In this document: positions 1 through 9,850 of the stretch, in pieces
Position numbering within the stretch: the stretch's first letter is position 1
Layout: each line of letters starts with the position of its first letter
Notes under the pieces: model-generated
The model's database searches: none
What the model was told of the DNA's origin: nothing
What the model saw: the letters and a program-made list of their open reading frames with translations, nothing else
Assembly (NCBI GenBank): GCA_021030905.1
Contig: JAGFMI010000010.1
Span: 496,001 to 560,000 of the forward strand
DNA length: 64,000 nt
Direction of reading: 5' to 3'
DNA from: Pyrenula massariospora
Lineage: Eukaryota; Ascomycota; Eurotiomycetes; Pyrenulales; Pyrenulaceae
Made by a program: the position numbers and the translations under genes

Positions 1-1169
1 TGTTGATGTCGACTGCCTTTGGACCTGAAACAGCTAGGAACGATGATTTGTCCCAGAAAAGTCTCGAGCATGTTCCTTTACAATTTGCGGAGTGCACTGA
101 TTGATTGGTCACTTGGGTATCCTTGAACCTTCTGCATGCATATGAAGAGCTACCGTCACATTGCACGTGGCCTGGGCGACATATCGCAGATCTCTTCCCA
201 AAATAGACATTGTACTCTTCATTGAAACGTCGAAGATCCATTCCTAGGCTGTTCGGATCGTTTTGCAGTGTTCGATATGCCCAACCACAGAGATATGGGG
301 TCGCTAGAAAGGATTCTCTTTGTTGTCTTTTCAAAATGTCATAAACTCTCGGGATGTTTCTTATCCCTCGAATCAACTCCACAGGACCTCTCATGTAAAG
401 ATAAAGCATAAGCAACCTCTGCCACGATGTCCAAATGAAATTACAGACGATCATCCACCTCTCTTGGCATTGTCCATGCGTTGACGCTCTTTGAAGACTG
501 ACTCTTAGCAACTCAAGCTTTGCGTTCAAGGCTGCAGCCTCTAGTCCTGGGGTCATATCTGAGGAGGGCAATCTTGTTCGTCCATACCGAACCTCATACC
601 AAGCGATCATGAGAGCATAGCGAAGAACGGTACAATCAACATAGCGTGACACACGAAGCTTGTTCCAGAAACTGCTCCTGTCTGTAGTTTGGATTTGGGC
701 GATGTCATGGGCCATGTACGGAACAAGTGCATGCGTATCAAATTCTAAGACTTCGCTTATATCCGGCGCATTGGCTGGCAACCTCGATAAGAGGGACGTG
801 GCGCCTTTTACAACCTAAGAGTGCATTGTAAGACTATATTTGGCAAAAGTAATCTCTTGAATCAATGTTTCCAAACGAGCTCGAGAGCCATACTTCTCTG
901 TCCCACTTCTCTCCCCATTTGTGAGGACCAAACATACGACCAAAGTTGAGATCTAAAAGCTCCAGATGTCTGTCAGGATCTTGAGTACTATCGTAAAGCT
1001 GCATACACATCTGTTTGACCTGCGCGCCGATGGGAGGTCGGTGGGCGGAGTGATGATTTATAACCGTCGATGTCTCGTACATACTCTGTGGTGGTCTCTG
1101 CCGCGCGTCGTCTATCTGCGTCTGTAGACGTTCTTCCGAGAAAGTTAGCGGGCCAGGCAATAACGACAT
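1..1169 (-). CDS. HET-type incompatibility protein, N-terminal part, cut by window edge
   Basis: Two exons on the minus strand, 894-1169 and 1-814. They are joined by a 79-bp intron (815-893, GTATGG...TTAG) that keeps phase 0, and the frame stays open to the left edge. The first in-frame ATG is at 1169; the frame opens slightly upstream without one. Near the edge the translation has the Cys-rich stretch that in fungal HET proteins comes just before the HET core: a CRRFKD element, an SVHSANCKGTC element, then RLFWDKSSF and a GPKAV strand. The HET domain itself should lie beyond base 1. Family role (known): HET domains trigger cell death on non-self recognition. Specificity cannot be told from this half. 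The family call is an inference from the motif order. Confidence 0.7.
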
Positions 1170-2561
1170 GGCTCCGAAATTGCGTCGATATACTCTGTAA
1201 AACTCTTTCAATAAGATTTATCTTTGAGTCAGAAATATTAAACGATGCTCGGTTGAACATTAATTAGGGGAGAATGAGATGGGAGTATGTTTATTAGGTG
1301 ACTTCCTACAGAGCGAAGTACAAAGACCACAAGGCTGAAAATAACATAAGAACCGAGAATAGCGAGATATGTTCACGAGCAGCCCCTGGTTCCATATTGC
1401 TTGTGTAGAACAATTGGTAATTGTGAATAATTGATTTGCAGACCGTAGCCTGAGCGCCAGAGACCACGGGGAGGAACAGGCCCTCGACCCCCCAAAGTCA
1501 AAAGAGGACTAGCGTAGCCTTGCTCAATATTACACTTCTGGCTCAGTACCACTAAACAAGAAGAGATAAGCATTATCACTTCAACGCTTAAAGACGTACT
1601 GCTATAAAGATTGTGTCTCTTGCGACAGTGAGGTTGGTCCAAGGTTTCCATGACTTTTCAAGAGGCTTGACACTTTCTTTTGCGACCTCATGCCACGCCG
1701 CGTCACCGGGACCCGGTGAGGGTCTGCCTGTTCAAAACTTGTGTGGTTACACATTTCCGTCATCTTCACATGAGCGATAATGTACTTGCCCGTCAAGAGG
1801 AGTGACAAGCTGTGCAGTGCGATAAGCCAGGCTACGACAATGTACGCCTTGTGCTATGACGCACAAAACGGCTCAATGCCGCGAACAATATACTTGATCA
1901 TGACAATCGCCTTTTAGAATTCGTGATGGTGAAGGCCACTTTCGTACACGAGTCTATTTTCTATCAACATCTTTGGCCGGGACCAAGGGACCCCCTCTAA
2001 CTGACCCATTGCGAGTCTGGCACTTGGTGTAACGGCTGATCCTCGGCACGAGCGAAACAAGTCCCCGAAGTTGCGGCGATCTTCCCTCGCTTGCCGTTAG
2101 CCGACCGACATCCCAGACCTGTGGAGTCTGGGAGATCGGATCTGCCCCTACTCGCGCAAGCGAGGCAGCGGAGGGCCTGTCGACAAGGTTTCTGTTCATC
2201 ATCAAGTCTCCGTTTCAGCCGTCTGATAGGGCATGACTTCTACCTCTGCAACGGTCGAAGATGTCAATCTCACCAACGTCCGTCGTTGCATCAGCCCTTG
2301 TCTCGCCTAACTCGCTTCCCATCGTGGCCAATGACCGTGACGGAGATACGGGAAGGGGTTCCCGGCTCTTTGGGAATACCTTGTCTCTTGGTAGTACTTT
2401 CCGTCGTTACTAGATTTCTTCACCATTTTCTTAGGTCAGATGGCTGTCTTCCATTTCTTTCATTAAGCCTCCCTACATTCACATCAATGCCAACGTCTTG
2501 ACACATTACCCTAAACCAACTGCTCATATCATATCTCTTGAGCCACTCATCCTTCACCACC
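1170..2561. other. Intergenic, divergent promoters
   Basis: About 1.4 kb between the start of the HET-type gene (minus) and of the RTA1-like gene (plus), so it must hold both promoters. Only short open frames with no recognisable product. The last 150 bp are pyrimidine-rich, as is usual just before fungal start codons. Confidence 0.5.
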
Positions 2562-3604
2562 ATGCCAAGGGCAGACTACCGCCACTGCCTGGCGGTATCG
2601 CCAGACTGCCCAGTATGGGCAACGACCTACGGCTACTATCCATCCCTCCCCGCGGGTATCATATTCATCACCGTCTTCGGCCTATGCTGTGTCCTCCAGC
2701 TCACCCTCGGCATCCGCTACAAGACCTACCCATACATGATCGCCGCCGCCATCGGTACCTTCGGTGAAGCAATCGGCTACGGCGGCCGCGTAATGATGCA
2801 CAAAAACCCCTGGTCAGCACCCGGCTTCAAGATGCAAATCTGCTGCCTCGTGCTGGCGCCCAGCTTTCTTGCCGCCTCAATTTACCTGACCCTAAAATGG
2901 GTTGTGCGATACTGCGGGGAAGAATACTCTCGATTAAAACCCACAACCTACACCTGGGCGTTCATCTCGGGGGACTTCGGCAGTATCGTCCTGCAGGCCA
3001 TCGGCGGTGGCGTCGCCGCGGCCGGCGGACACGAACACCCCAAAGTCGCCAACACGGGGGACCACCTCATCCTCGCGGGGATCGCGTTCCAGATCGTGAC
3101 CATGCTCGTCTGTGCCGCGGTCATCGGGGAGTACTACTGGCGGCTCAAGAATAACAAACCCTTCCGGACCAAAGACGCAGCGTTCAGCCCTGGATCTGGA
3201 TCCGGCACCGACGAGCCAGATCCCTTGCCCGAGGATCCAGAGAAACAACCTAGCTCGACGCATACTACACACGATTCCAACAGAGACCGCGCAGCCGTGG
3301 ACCCGACTAAATTCCACCTCTTCCTATGTGCTGTCGCCTTCGCGTTTCTGACCATCTTCATCCGCTGCGTGTACCGCATGCCCGAGATGTCGGGCGGATG
3401 GGGCGGGCCCGTCATGCGGAAGGAAGTGGAGTTCTATGTCTTGGATGGAATGTGAGTTTCCAACCCTGTCCCTTTCTTCCGCTTTACTTAGGCCGTATGG
3501 CTGATATGTTTTGGACTAGGATGATCGCGTTAGCATCCATTGCATTGACCGTGTTTCACCCTGCGTTCCTCTTCCCGGTTATGAAGAGGGGGTGGATTGC
3601 TTGA
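2562..3604 (+). CDS. RTA1-like seven-helix membrane protein
   Basis: Exons 2562-3451 and 3520-3604, intron of 68 bp (GTGAGT...CTAG), giving 324 residues. The ATG at 2562 sits in a strong context (CACCACCATGC). The chain has about seven hydrophobic segments. It carries the RTA1-family signature: Arg-Cys-Val-Tyr-Arg followed by a Glu-(x)-(x)-Gly-Gly-Trp-Gly element, then in the second exon a TVFHP(A)FLFP helix. A polar loop rich in Asp, Pro and Ser (about residues 205-255) precedes the last two helices. Members (RTA1, RSB1, RTM1) are plasma-membrane proteins linked to 7-aminocholesterol resistance and sphingoid-base export. The exact substrate here is unknown. Confidence 0.9.
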
Positions 3605-4000
3605 GAACCTTTTTGGAGTTTTTGCTTGGGCGAGGTCAATCGCACGGTTGGGCGGTCTTTTATCTAGGTCTTGCTCTAGGAGCGGGTATGGAAGACTGGG
3701 ATAGAACTGCTAGATACTTTGGGCTAGGCTGGCGGATTATTTATTTGTCAAGATATAAGATGGAAGATACTTTTAGAAATGAACATGTACAACACACTAT
3801 TATACACATGGGCCTCGGCGAGCAGGCTCGACCTACTAGTCATAGACAAACACCAACTAACAAGAACGATTGGGATTAGAATGCCTTTGCCACACGTCGG
3901 CGCTAGAGCTAAGATACCACAGCCTACAGCCCAATGACCAATATATACACCAAAGAAACGAAAGAAACCCCCTCTCCCCCTCCCCACACCCTCATCCTAT
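3605..4000. other. Intergenic, convergent 3' ends
   Basis: Shared 3' region between the RTA1-like gene (plus) and the small secreted protein gene (minus). No gene or repeat recognised. Confidence 0.4.
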
Positions 4001-4423
4001 CTAGAAATAACACCCAAAACTCCTCACAACCTCAATCCCCGCCCCCACCATATGCCCATCCTTCCGAAAATCCTTCACCCCATAGTTCACGTCCACCCTC
4101 CTGCCCCCCTGGCAGTTCGACGTTGGGTACAGGTAGCAGTGCACGTTCTTGCCGGGTGTGAAGGAGCCGCGGTTGATGGCGACGTTGTAGCACTTGCCGC
4201 TGCGGGAGAGGGCGACTAACGTACAAAGGCCGGCGAAGTTGGGGTGGGGGCAGTAGTTGGCTTGGGGGATGGAGGAGCGGGGGAGGGTGTGGGGGGTGAC
4301 GGTGGGAGCGGAGGGGAGGGCGGGGGAGGGGGAGGATGGGGAGGAGGGGGAGGCGTGGATGGGGGAGGAGAGGGTGGTGAGGAGGAGGGTGGTGAGTTTG
4401 GCGAGGGTGGAGAGGGCGACCAT
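4001..4423 (-). CDS. Small secreted six-cysteine protein, effector-like
   Basis: Single exon of 140 residues with a true ATG at 4423. Residues 1-24 form a classic signal peptide (Lys-8, then a Leu/Thr-rich core, Ala-Ser end). A Ser/Pro linker follows to about residue 49, then a compact domain with six Cys (58, 67, 78, 96, 104, 138) and a C-terminal FGCYF. No transmembrane segment follows the signal. The alternating hydrophobic pattern suggests a beta-rich disulphide fold, but I do not recognise a named family. Size, secretion signal and even cysteine number fit a candidate apoplastic effector or antimicrobial protein; this is inference. The linker is encoded by an extreme C-rich stretch. Confidence 0.65.
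   Translation of the reverse strand: MVALSTLAKLTTLLLTTLSSPIHASPSSPSSPSPALPSAPTVTPHTLPRSSIPQANYCPHPNFAGLCTLVALSRSGKCYNVAINRGSFTPGKNVHCYLYPTSNCQGGRRVDVNYGVKDFRKDGHMVGAGIEVVRSFGCYF
4244..4420 (+). other. G-rich low-complexity tract on the plus strand
   Basis: About 170 bp of nearly uninterrupted GGG/GGAG runs on the plus strand, complementary to the signal-peptide and Ser/Pro-linker coding part of the secreted-protein gene. Several runs of three or more G lie within a few bases of each other, so G-quadruplex formation is possible. Confidence 0.6.
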
Positions 4424-5614
4424 TTTTTTTTTCTCTCGATGTTGTTTGGTAAGGTTGTATGTGTAGAGTGTGGAATGTGAAGGAACTTGACCTGCAAGTT
4501 AGTAGTAAAGATTTATGCGTAAAAGGTTCTGGGTATATTTTGGGGTAGAAGAATAGAAAGTTGATGTGGTTTGTAGAGTAGATGGGAAGATTTTGAAAAG
4601 GTATCATGATCGCTTTGTCACGGTCTATATGCTTTCATTCAACAGACAAAGCCTCCGAGTATTTTGAGTTACAATATCGAAGAGAATGTTTAATTCCTTT
4701 GCATTGACAAAGCAGTGTAAGGAGAAAGGAAAAATCTTAAAACAAACAACGATAATTGAAATACTCCCGCTCAACAAAGCACCTCGAGGCTGATGGACTT
4801 TCCTTCGGGTCGTGCCAAGTCATTTTTGTCAAGCCCCGTAATCCTCTGGCTTTCACCATATCAAGCCAAGCTAATGAAGACGTAAATATCACAAGTCTAG
4901 GATCAACACAGATATCTTCGAGTCATCCGCAAACCAACACACTCATTGTTTGACAGGGCAAAAATTCTGATTTTGGTCGGGGATTCCTGACGCTTAGGCT
5001 CCTTTGGCTGTGCTAAAGGATTGCATAATAGATACTGTGTCGATATTCGTGTTTACTCGCCGAGACGAACCCATTGATAGACAGTCGACACGAACAAGGA
5101 ATGGTTTAGAAAATTTGAGTTATTGTGCCCCGCGGATCCTGGGAAGGGACATTCATTGGAAAGACATTGCTGTGTGAGCAGAAGGAAAAGCATCAAAGAA
5201 GGCACAATATGCTAGAAGTCAGCGGCGAGTCTTGTCACCAGGCCATGAAGATGATACAGTGAGCCAATCATCGTTGGAATCCTTTATAAAATAAAGTTGT
5301 GAAGAGTTTCATGCAACCATCGCTCTCAATAGGCGGCGGCTCAAAATTACCTAACAGTCGAGTTTGAGAAGAGCCGGAGCGGATTTACCATCTTCCGGAA
5401 ATAGTCTCGGTGTGCATGCCAAGTCCGGGCTTGCGCGCCCCCGAACGTAGATGCCCGCCTGGATATCTTTTGCCATAGTCCACCAACATTACTCACGACA
5501 TTCTTAAACCGCATCGCTTCTCAAAAACCGTGGCCACTCCCTCAACGACATTTTCCACACGGCTACTCCTTTTTCATATAAGCTCAACTACTTGAAGTAA
5601 AAACTGTGCTCACG
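4424..5614. other. Intergenic, divergent promoters
   Basis: About 1.2 kb between the secreted-protein start (minus) and CWC25 (plus). No gene recognised. A pyrimidine-rich stretch from about 5510 to 5580 probably belongs to the CWC25 promoter and 5' leader. Confidence 0.4.
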
Positions 5615-6811
5615 ATGGGAGGTGGAACAGATCTGAGTACGTTTACCCTGGCAGAGACAGAAGATTCGGTGCTGATACCTAATAGATTTAAAGAAGTCAT
5701 GGCATCCTCAACTCTTGTCCAGTAAGTCTTGTTCTATTATGACTCTCGCAATCGTCACTAACTTCTTCTGGACCAACGTCGTGTATGGGAAAGCGAAAAA
5801 AATGCGCTCGAAGAACGAAAAAAGATCGAGCTGATGATGCGCGAAAGACAAGAAGAACGACAAATTCAAGAACTACAACAACTTCAGGAAGCTTCAGGGG
5901 GTGCTCCCAAAAAGGCTCGTGTTGACTGGATGTACTCAGGTCCAGCAGCCGGACAATCAGGGACAACTGAAGAAATGGAGGGATATCTCTTAGGTGAGGC
6001 TTACTATGACAAACGACCATTCCAAAAGACGCGCGCTAATGAAAAATCAGGCAAACGAAGGATCGATGGACTTCTTAAAGGAACGGACAATCAAAAGTTG
6101 GAAAAGTCATCGAACGACACTTCATTCATGGCTATCCAAAACGCCAATACCGCTCGGGACACAGCTTCAAAAGTCCGAGAAGACCCTCTACTAGCTGTCA
6201 AGCAGAGGGAACAGGAGGCTTATGAGACTATGATGAATGACCCTATCAAGAGACGCGCGCTAATGAAAGCGGCCGGAAGGGAGGATGGGGAACACAAGCG
6301 GCGAAGACACCACCACAAAGATGATGACCGCCACTCGTCGAGGCATCGCTCAAGACGGCATCACGATGAAGACAGACATAGAAGGAGGCACCGTCGGTCT
6401 CCCTCTCCGTACAGGTCTAAACGATCGCCATCGCCCTACAAATCAAGAAGATCGCCATCGCCATACAGATCAAGAAGATCACCATCGCCGTACAGATCAA
6501 AGCAGTCACATTCATCTCCGCCGCGACGACGGTCTTCTTCACCATCACAAGACGACCGTGCGGCCAGATTGGCCGCCATGCAAGAAGACGCTGGCGCCTT
6601 AGACCAGGACCGCGAACGACGACTAGCAGCTATCGCAGCTCAGGAGCAATCAGAAAGGGAGGCAGACAACGCAGCCAGGGAACGTAACGTCAAATATGGA
6701 GGGAGGGGCGATTTTGTACATGGACTTAATCGCCGGGCGGGCGAAATTGGTTTAGCGGAGCGAATGCAAAGCAAGAGAAGCGGGATGGAGCGAAGCCAGG
6801 AGGCTTACTAG
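5615..6811 (+). CDS. cwc25: Pre-mRNA-splicing factor CWC25
   Basis: Four exons: 5615-5636, 5686-5721, 5772-5993, 6051-6811, giving 346 residues. The start reads MGGGTDLNLKKSWHP, the diagnostic CWC25 N-terminus, followed by NQRRVW and the Lys/Glu-rich Cir_N helix. Next come [23 protein letters not shown] and an Arg/Ser domain with four SPSPY(R/K)S repeats (about residues 200-240). The C-terminal KYGG...DFVHG...LAERM segment is typical. CWC25 joins the spliceosome after Prp2 and helps the first catalytic step. Exon 3 is placed by protein homology: its acceptor reads TGG, not AG (see separate entry). The third intron (5994-6050, 57 bp) has no stop and keeps frame, so retention would add 19 residues. 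Confidence 0.92.
5722..5771 (+). other. CWC25 intron 2 with non-canonical GG acceptor
   Basis: The donor is perfect (GTAAGT) and the branch site is ideal (CACTAAC, 5756-5762), but the bases before the exon are TTCTTCTGG instead of TTCTTCTAG. The next exon must begin at 5772 because Asn-Gln-Arg-Arg-Val-Trp follows in frame. No AG that restores frame exists nearby. Confidence 0.6.
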
Positions 6812-7464
6812 GGACCGCGTCAGAATGGATTGGCGATTTCAACGCTACGATATCTCTAATATTTCAGACGACTCGATTAAGGTCGATAGGGTGGGGGTGT
6901 TTGTAGATCAATCTAGATAAATTAGTGCGCCATCACAGTGTCCGAAGTCATATCTACTTTTAGATCGCAGGCGTCAAATGCAGGTACATCCATTGTGTAG
7001 ATCAAACTCGCCAGCACTGACTCGTCTGTATACAAGCTCAGAGACGGGTCACTAGGTCTTAGAAGAAGAGCTTTGAATGAGCTACGAAGCGTCTTGCCGT
7101 CAACTTCCTAATAATTGTAACAAGGAAGAAGGGTCTCGCTATTTATCGACTTCTGAGCTGACATCATCTGAGCGCCTCATCGAACGCACGATCCATCTGG
7201 GGCCCCGTTGACTGGATTCAGTTAGCAAAGAGGCGCGCATCCGGCGATCAATCAGCGTAGCGCGCCCTCAGCCTCCGCTACGGACTCTTTACCACCCGCC
7301 TCGCCTCCAGACCCAAATTACCTATCTAGCAATCTGCTCTACGTTCCCTACTGCTGGTGTATTTTCGTTGGGATAGATCGCTCCCCGACTTTCCTTCCAT
7401 TCCGTTTGCTTCCTGAGCCGCATTCTCTGCCGTTCTCGTGTTGTGCCGCAAAAGACAGTTCGCA
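6812..7464. other. Intergenic between cwc25 and rho3
   Basis: 3' region of cwc25 and promoter of rho3, both plus strand. No further gene seen. Confidence 0.4.
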
Positions 7465-8470
7465 ATGCGATTCTGTGGACTTGGACCGGGAAGGACGGTT
7501 CAGCGGAAATTGGTCCTCCTGTTCGTTCTGAACGGTGATTCCGACAGAAGATCTACTAATAACTTGACATAGAGGCGATGGCGCATGTGGCAAAACATCG
7601 TTACTGAACGTCTTCACAAGAGGGTAAGATTCAATTGACCCTTCACACCCTGTACATTCAGCTAATGCGCGTACCCTCCAGGTTTTTCCCTACCGTCTAG
7701 TAAGCTCTTCACTTCTCGGTACCCTAGAGCCTCACTAAAATCATTGCGCCCAGTGAGCCTACAGTATTTGGTTTGTATTTCCTGTACCCATATTCTCTGA
7801 CATGAAGCTGACAGTCCGCAGAAAATTACGTCCATGGTATGCTACCGAACCCTTAATCCCATGATCCCCCCTTCGGTAACATCTACTCGAAAGCTCATGT
7901 TCAATAGACATTTTTGTCGATGGCACACACCTCGAACTCTCACTATGGGACACCGCCGGCCAAGAAGAATTCGACCGCTTAAGATCGCTCTCATATGATG
8001 ACACACAGGCTATAATGTTGTGCTTTTCCGTAAGGCACGACAATTCTTACAGTCTACAATAATTCCTAATTCGGCATGCTATAGGTGGACAATAGAGACT
8101 CGCTCGAGAATGTTGGCACGAAATGGGTCGCTGAAATTGCCGAACATTGCCAAGGGGCAAAGCTGGTGCTTGTCGCATTAAAGTGTGACTTGAGAGAAGA
8201 TCAGGAGAAAGACGACGGCGAAGAAGGTTCAGCACACAAACAGCCAGTCACTTATCAACAAGGGCTAGAGGTTGCCAAAAGGATTGGAGCGCTAAGATAT
8301 CTTGGTTGGTGTCCATGGACTGGCCGTTGATGTATCGATGCTAACGGATTACAGAATGCTCAGCAATGAAAAATCGAGGCGTGAATGAAGCATTTACAGA
8401 AGCGGCACGAGTCGCCTTGTCGGTCAAGCCGGCGAAGTCAAAAGATGGAGACAGGTGCGTTGTCATGTGA
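7465..8470 (+). CDS. rho3: Rho-family GTPase Rho3
   Basis: Eight exons: 7465-7520, 7573-7623, 7682-7699, 7754-7770, 7822-7836, 7908-8029, 8085-8304, 8355-8470, giving 204 residues. All G boxes are present: GDGACGKT (P loop), PTVYEPTVFENY (effector loop), [24 protein letters not shown] and ECSAM. The chain ends in CVVM, a prenylation CAAX box. The CAAX end shows that there is no intron at the tempting GTGCGT near 8455. Order and wording match Rho3 more closely than Rho1, Rho2 or Cdc42. Rho3 acts at the plasma membrane in exocytosis, actin polarity and tip growth. Exons 3-5 are only 18, 17 and 15 nt long. Confidence 0.93.
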
Positions 8471-9569
8471 AGGGTCCCGATTTAGAAGATTCGTTTCTGC
8501 ATCGTCTTAGCAGATGGCATCTAGGGTCGCAAAAGCTGGCGTTGTTTATTGGCATTGGCGTTGGATAAGTCTGTGAGCAGCGCTTTCAAGCACCATCAGC
8601 CCCGTTCTATATCATGAGTCTTATGTTCTAATGATGGAGACAACTTGAAGACCGGGACTACGGCGAAGAGAGAGGAACTTGGTCACATGGCCTCTTCAAG
8701 CTTGTATACTTGTGGCGGATATTTGAAGAGCATGATTCATAGCATTTGGCGTTGAACAGCTGCCTGCGTACTTATATGGCGCGGAGATCTATCCCTAATC
8801 TGATGAATTTAACAACCTAATCGCAGCCCTTCCCAAAGCCCAGATATCGACTTTATCCCGTCCAACAATTTATGCATTGCTTTTTCGTCCTGTTCACGTC
8901 GTACAAGGGGAATTACTATCTGTCAACTTTTTGCTGTCACTCAAATAAGGATCAAAGCCGAACCTTTAATGATCCTTCAACTATCACCCTTGAATGTGCC
9001 TTACCCAAGGAGCTTGGCCAAATTTCTACCTTGCAACTATCCGAAAGAAGAGTTCATGAAGGGAACACCCTGACCTAGGATGACCTTGCTTGGGAGCGCC
9101 TGCATCCGAGCTGTGGCCAAGCCTACGAATCGATGCACCTAAAGCTCGACAATAAACCTCCGCATCTCGATCTCCTGCCGGAGCCGACGTCCATCGATGC
9201 CCAGCAACTTCTACCTCTACCAGAATTGCTACAGCGCCCGATGATTTATAGCCAAATTCTATTGCTCCAGCCCCTATCTATCTACTTACAAGCTAAATAA
9301 ACGTTACGCCTCCTCTACGACGTGTGTTGAAGTTTTTCCGACAAGGTCTCATATGTTGTCCTTCATCCCTTCTCTGGTGCTTATTTCAAGGCTCTCCTTC
9401 TCCCCCTTCCCTAACACCATTTCCATACCACCTTTCCCCCCCTCACACTTTCCAGTCTTCTTTCCAAGCGCCATTCTTTTCCCTCACTCTCCCAATCTTC
9501 TTTCCAAGCACTATCCCTCCCCCCCTACCCAACAAGTCACCCCCAAACCACACCACCCACCACCCACCC
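8471..9569. other. Intergenic; C-rich low complexity toward its right end
   Basis: Downstream of rho3. From about 9390 to 9570 the plus strand is strongly C/T-rich, encoding only Ser/Pro/His-rich low-complexity frames. No gene recognised. Confidence 0.4.
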
Positions 9570-9850
9570 CGCCTGCCTGCAAGACCTCGTATGCCGCCTC
9601 CTCTGGCCTCGGTCGCCAGATCGCTCACGCATACGCCCCACACAGCACGAGGTTGGTCGTTTGTGCAGATCTTCGGCCGGATCCTGTGGCGGGGAGTTTG
9701 GAGGATGATGAGGAAGGGAAGGGTAAGACGACGTATGGTGCGGTTAATGGGATGTACGGAGAGGGGAGGGGAAGGGGGTGTTTGGGATGTGTGATGTGCA
9801 GGTTGAAGTTGGTGCTGAGGTGGAGGGGGGTGGTGGGGTGGGGGTGTAAG
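9570..9850 (+). pseudogene. Short-chain dehydrogenase fragment (Rossmann part only)
   Basis: One frame reads SSGLGRQIAHAYAPHS, then LVVCADLRPDP, then an (V)NGMYGEGR element. This is the nucleotide-binding start of a classical fungal SDR: a glycine-rich turn, beta-2 ending in Asp-Leu-Arg, then the loop before the next strand. About 100 bp on, the expected VF..CDV strand appears in another frame, so at least one frameshift lies between. No catalytic Ser-Tyr-Lys region follows before 10 kb, and no convincing start with the TGxxx opening precedes it. I read it as a truncated, decayed host SDR gene. A poorly assembled multi-exon gene is the alternative. Confidence 0.45.

Noticed and set aside
1954-2501. 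Overlapping open frames upstream of the RTA1-like gene
   Set aside because: Low-information Arg/Ser/Pro-rich translations on both strands with no domain; probably promoter DNA.
8454-8540. Possible last intron in rho3 (GTGCGT donor)
   Set aside because: Reading through gives CVVM and a stop, the expected CAAX end; splicing would remove it.
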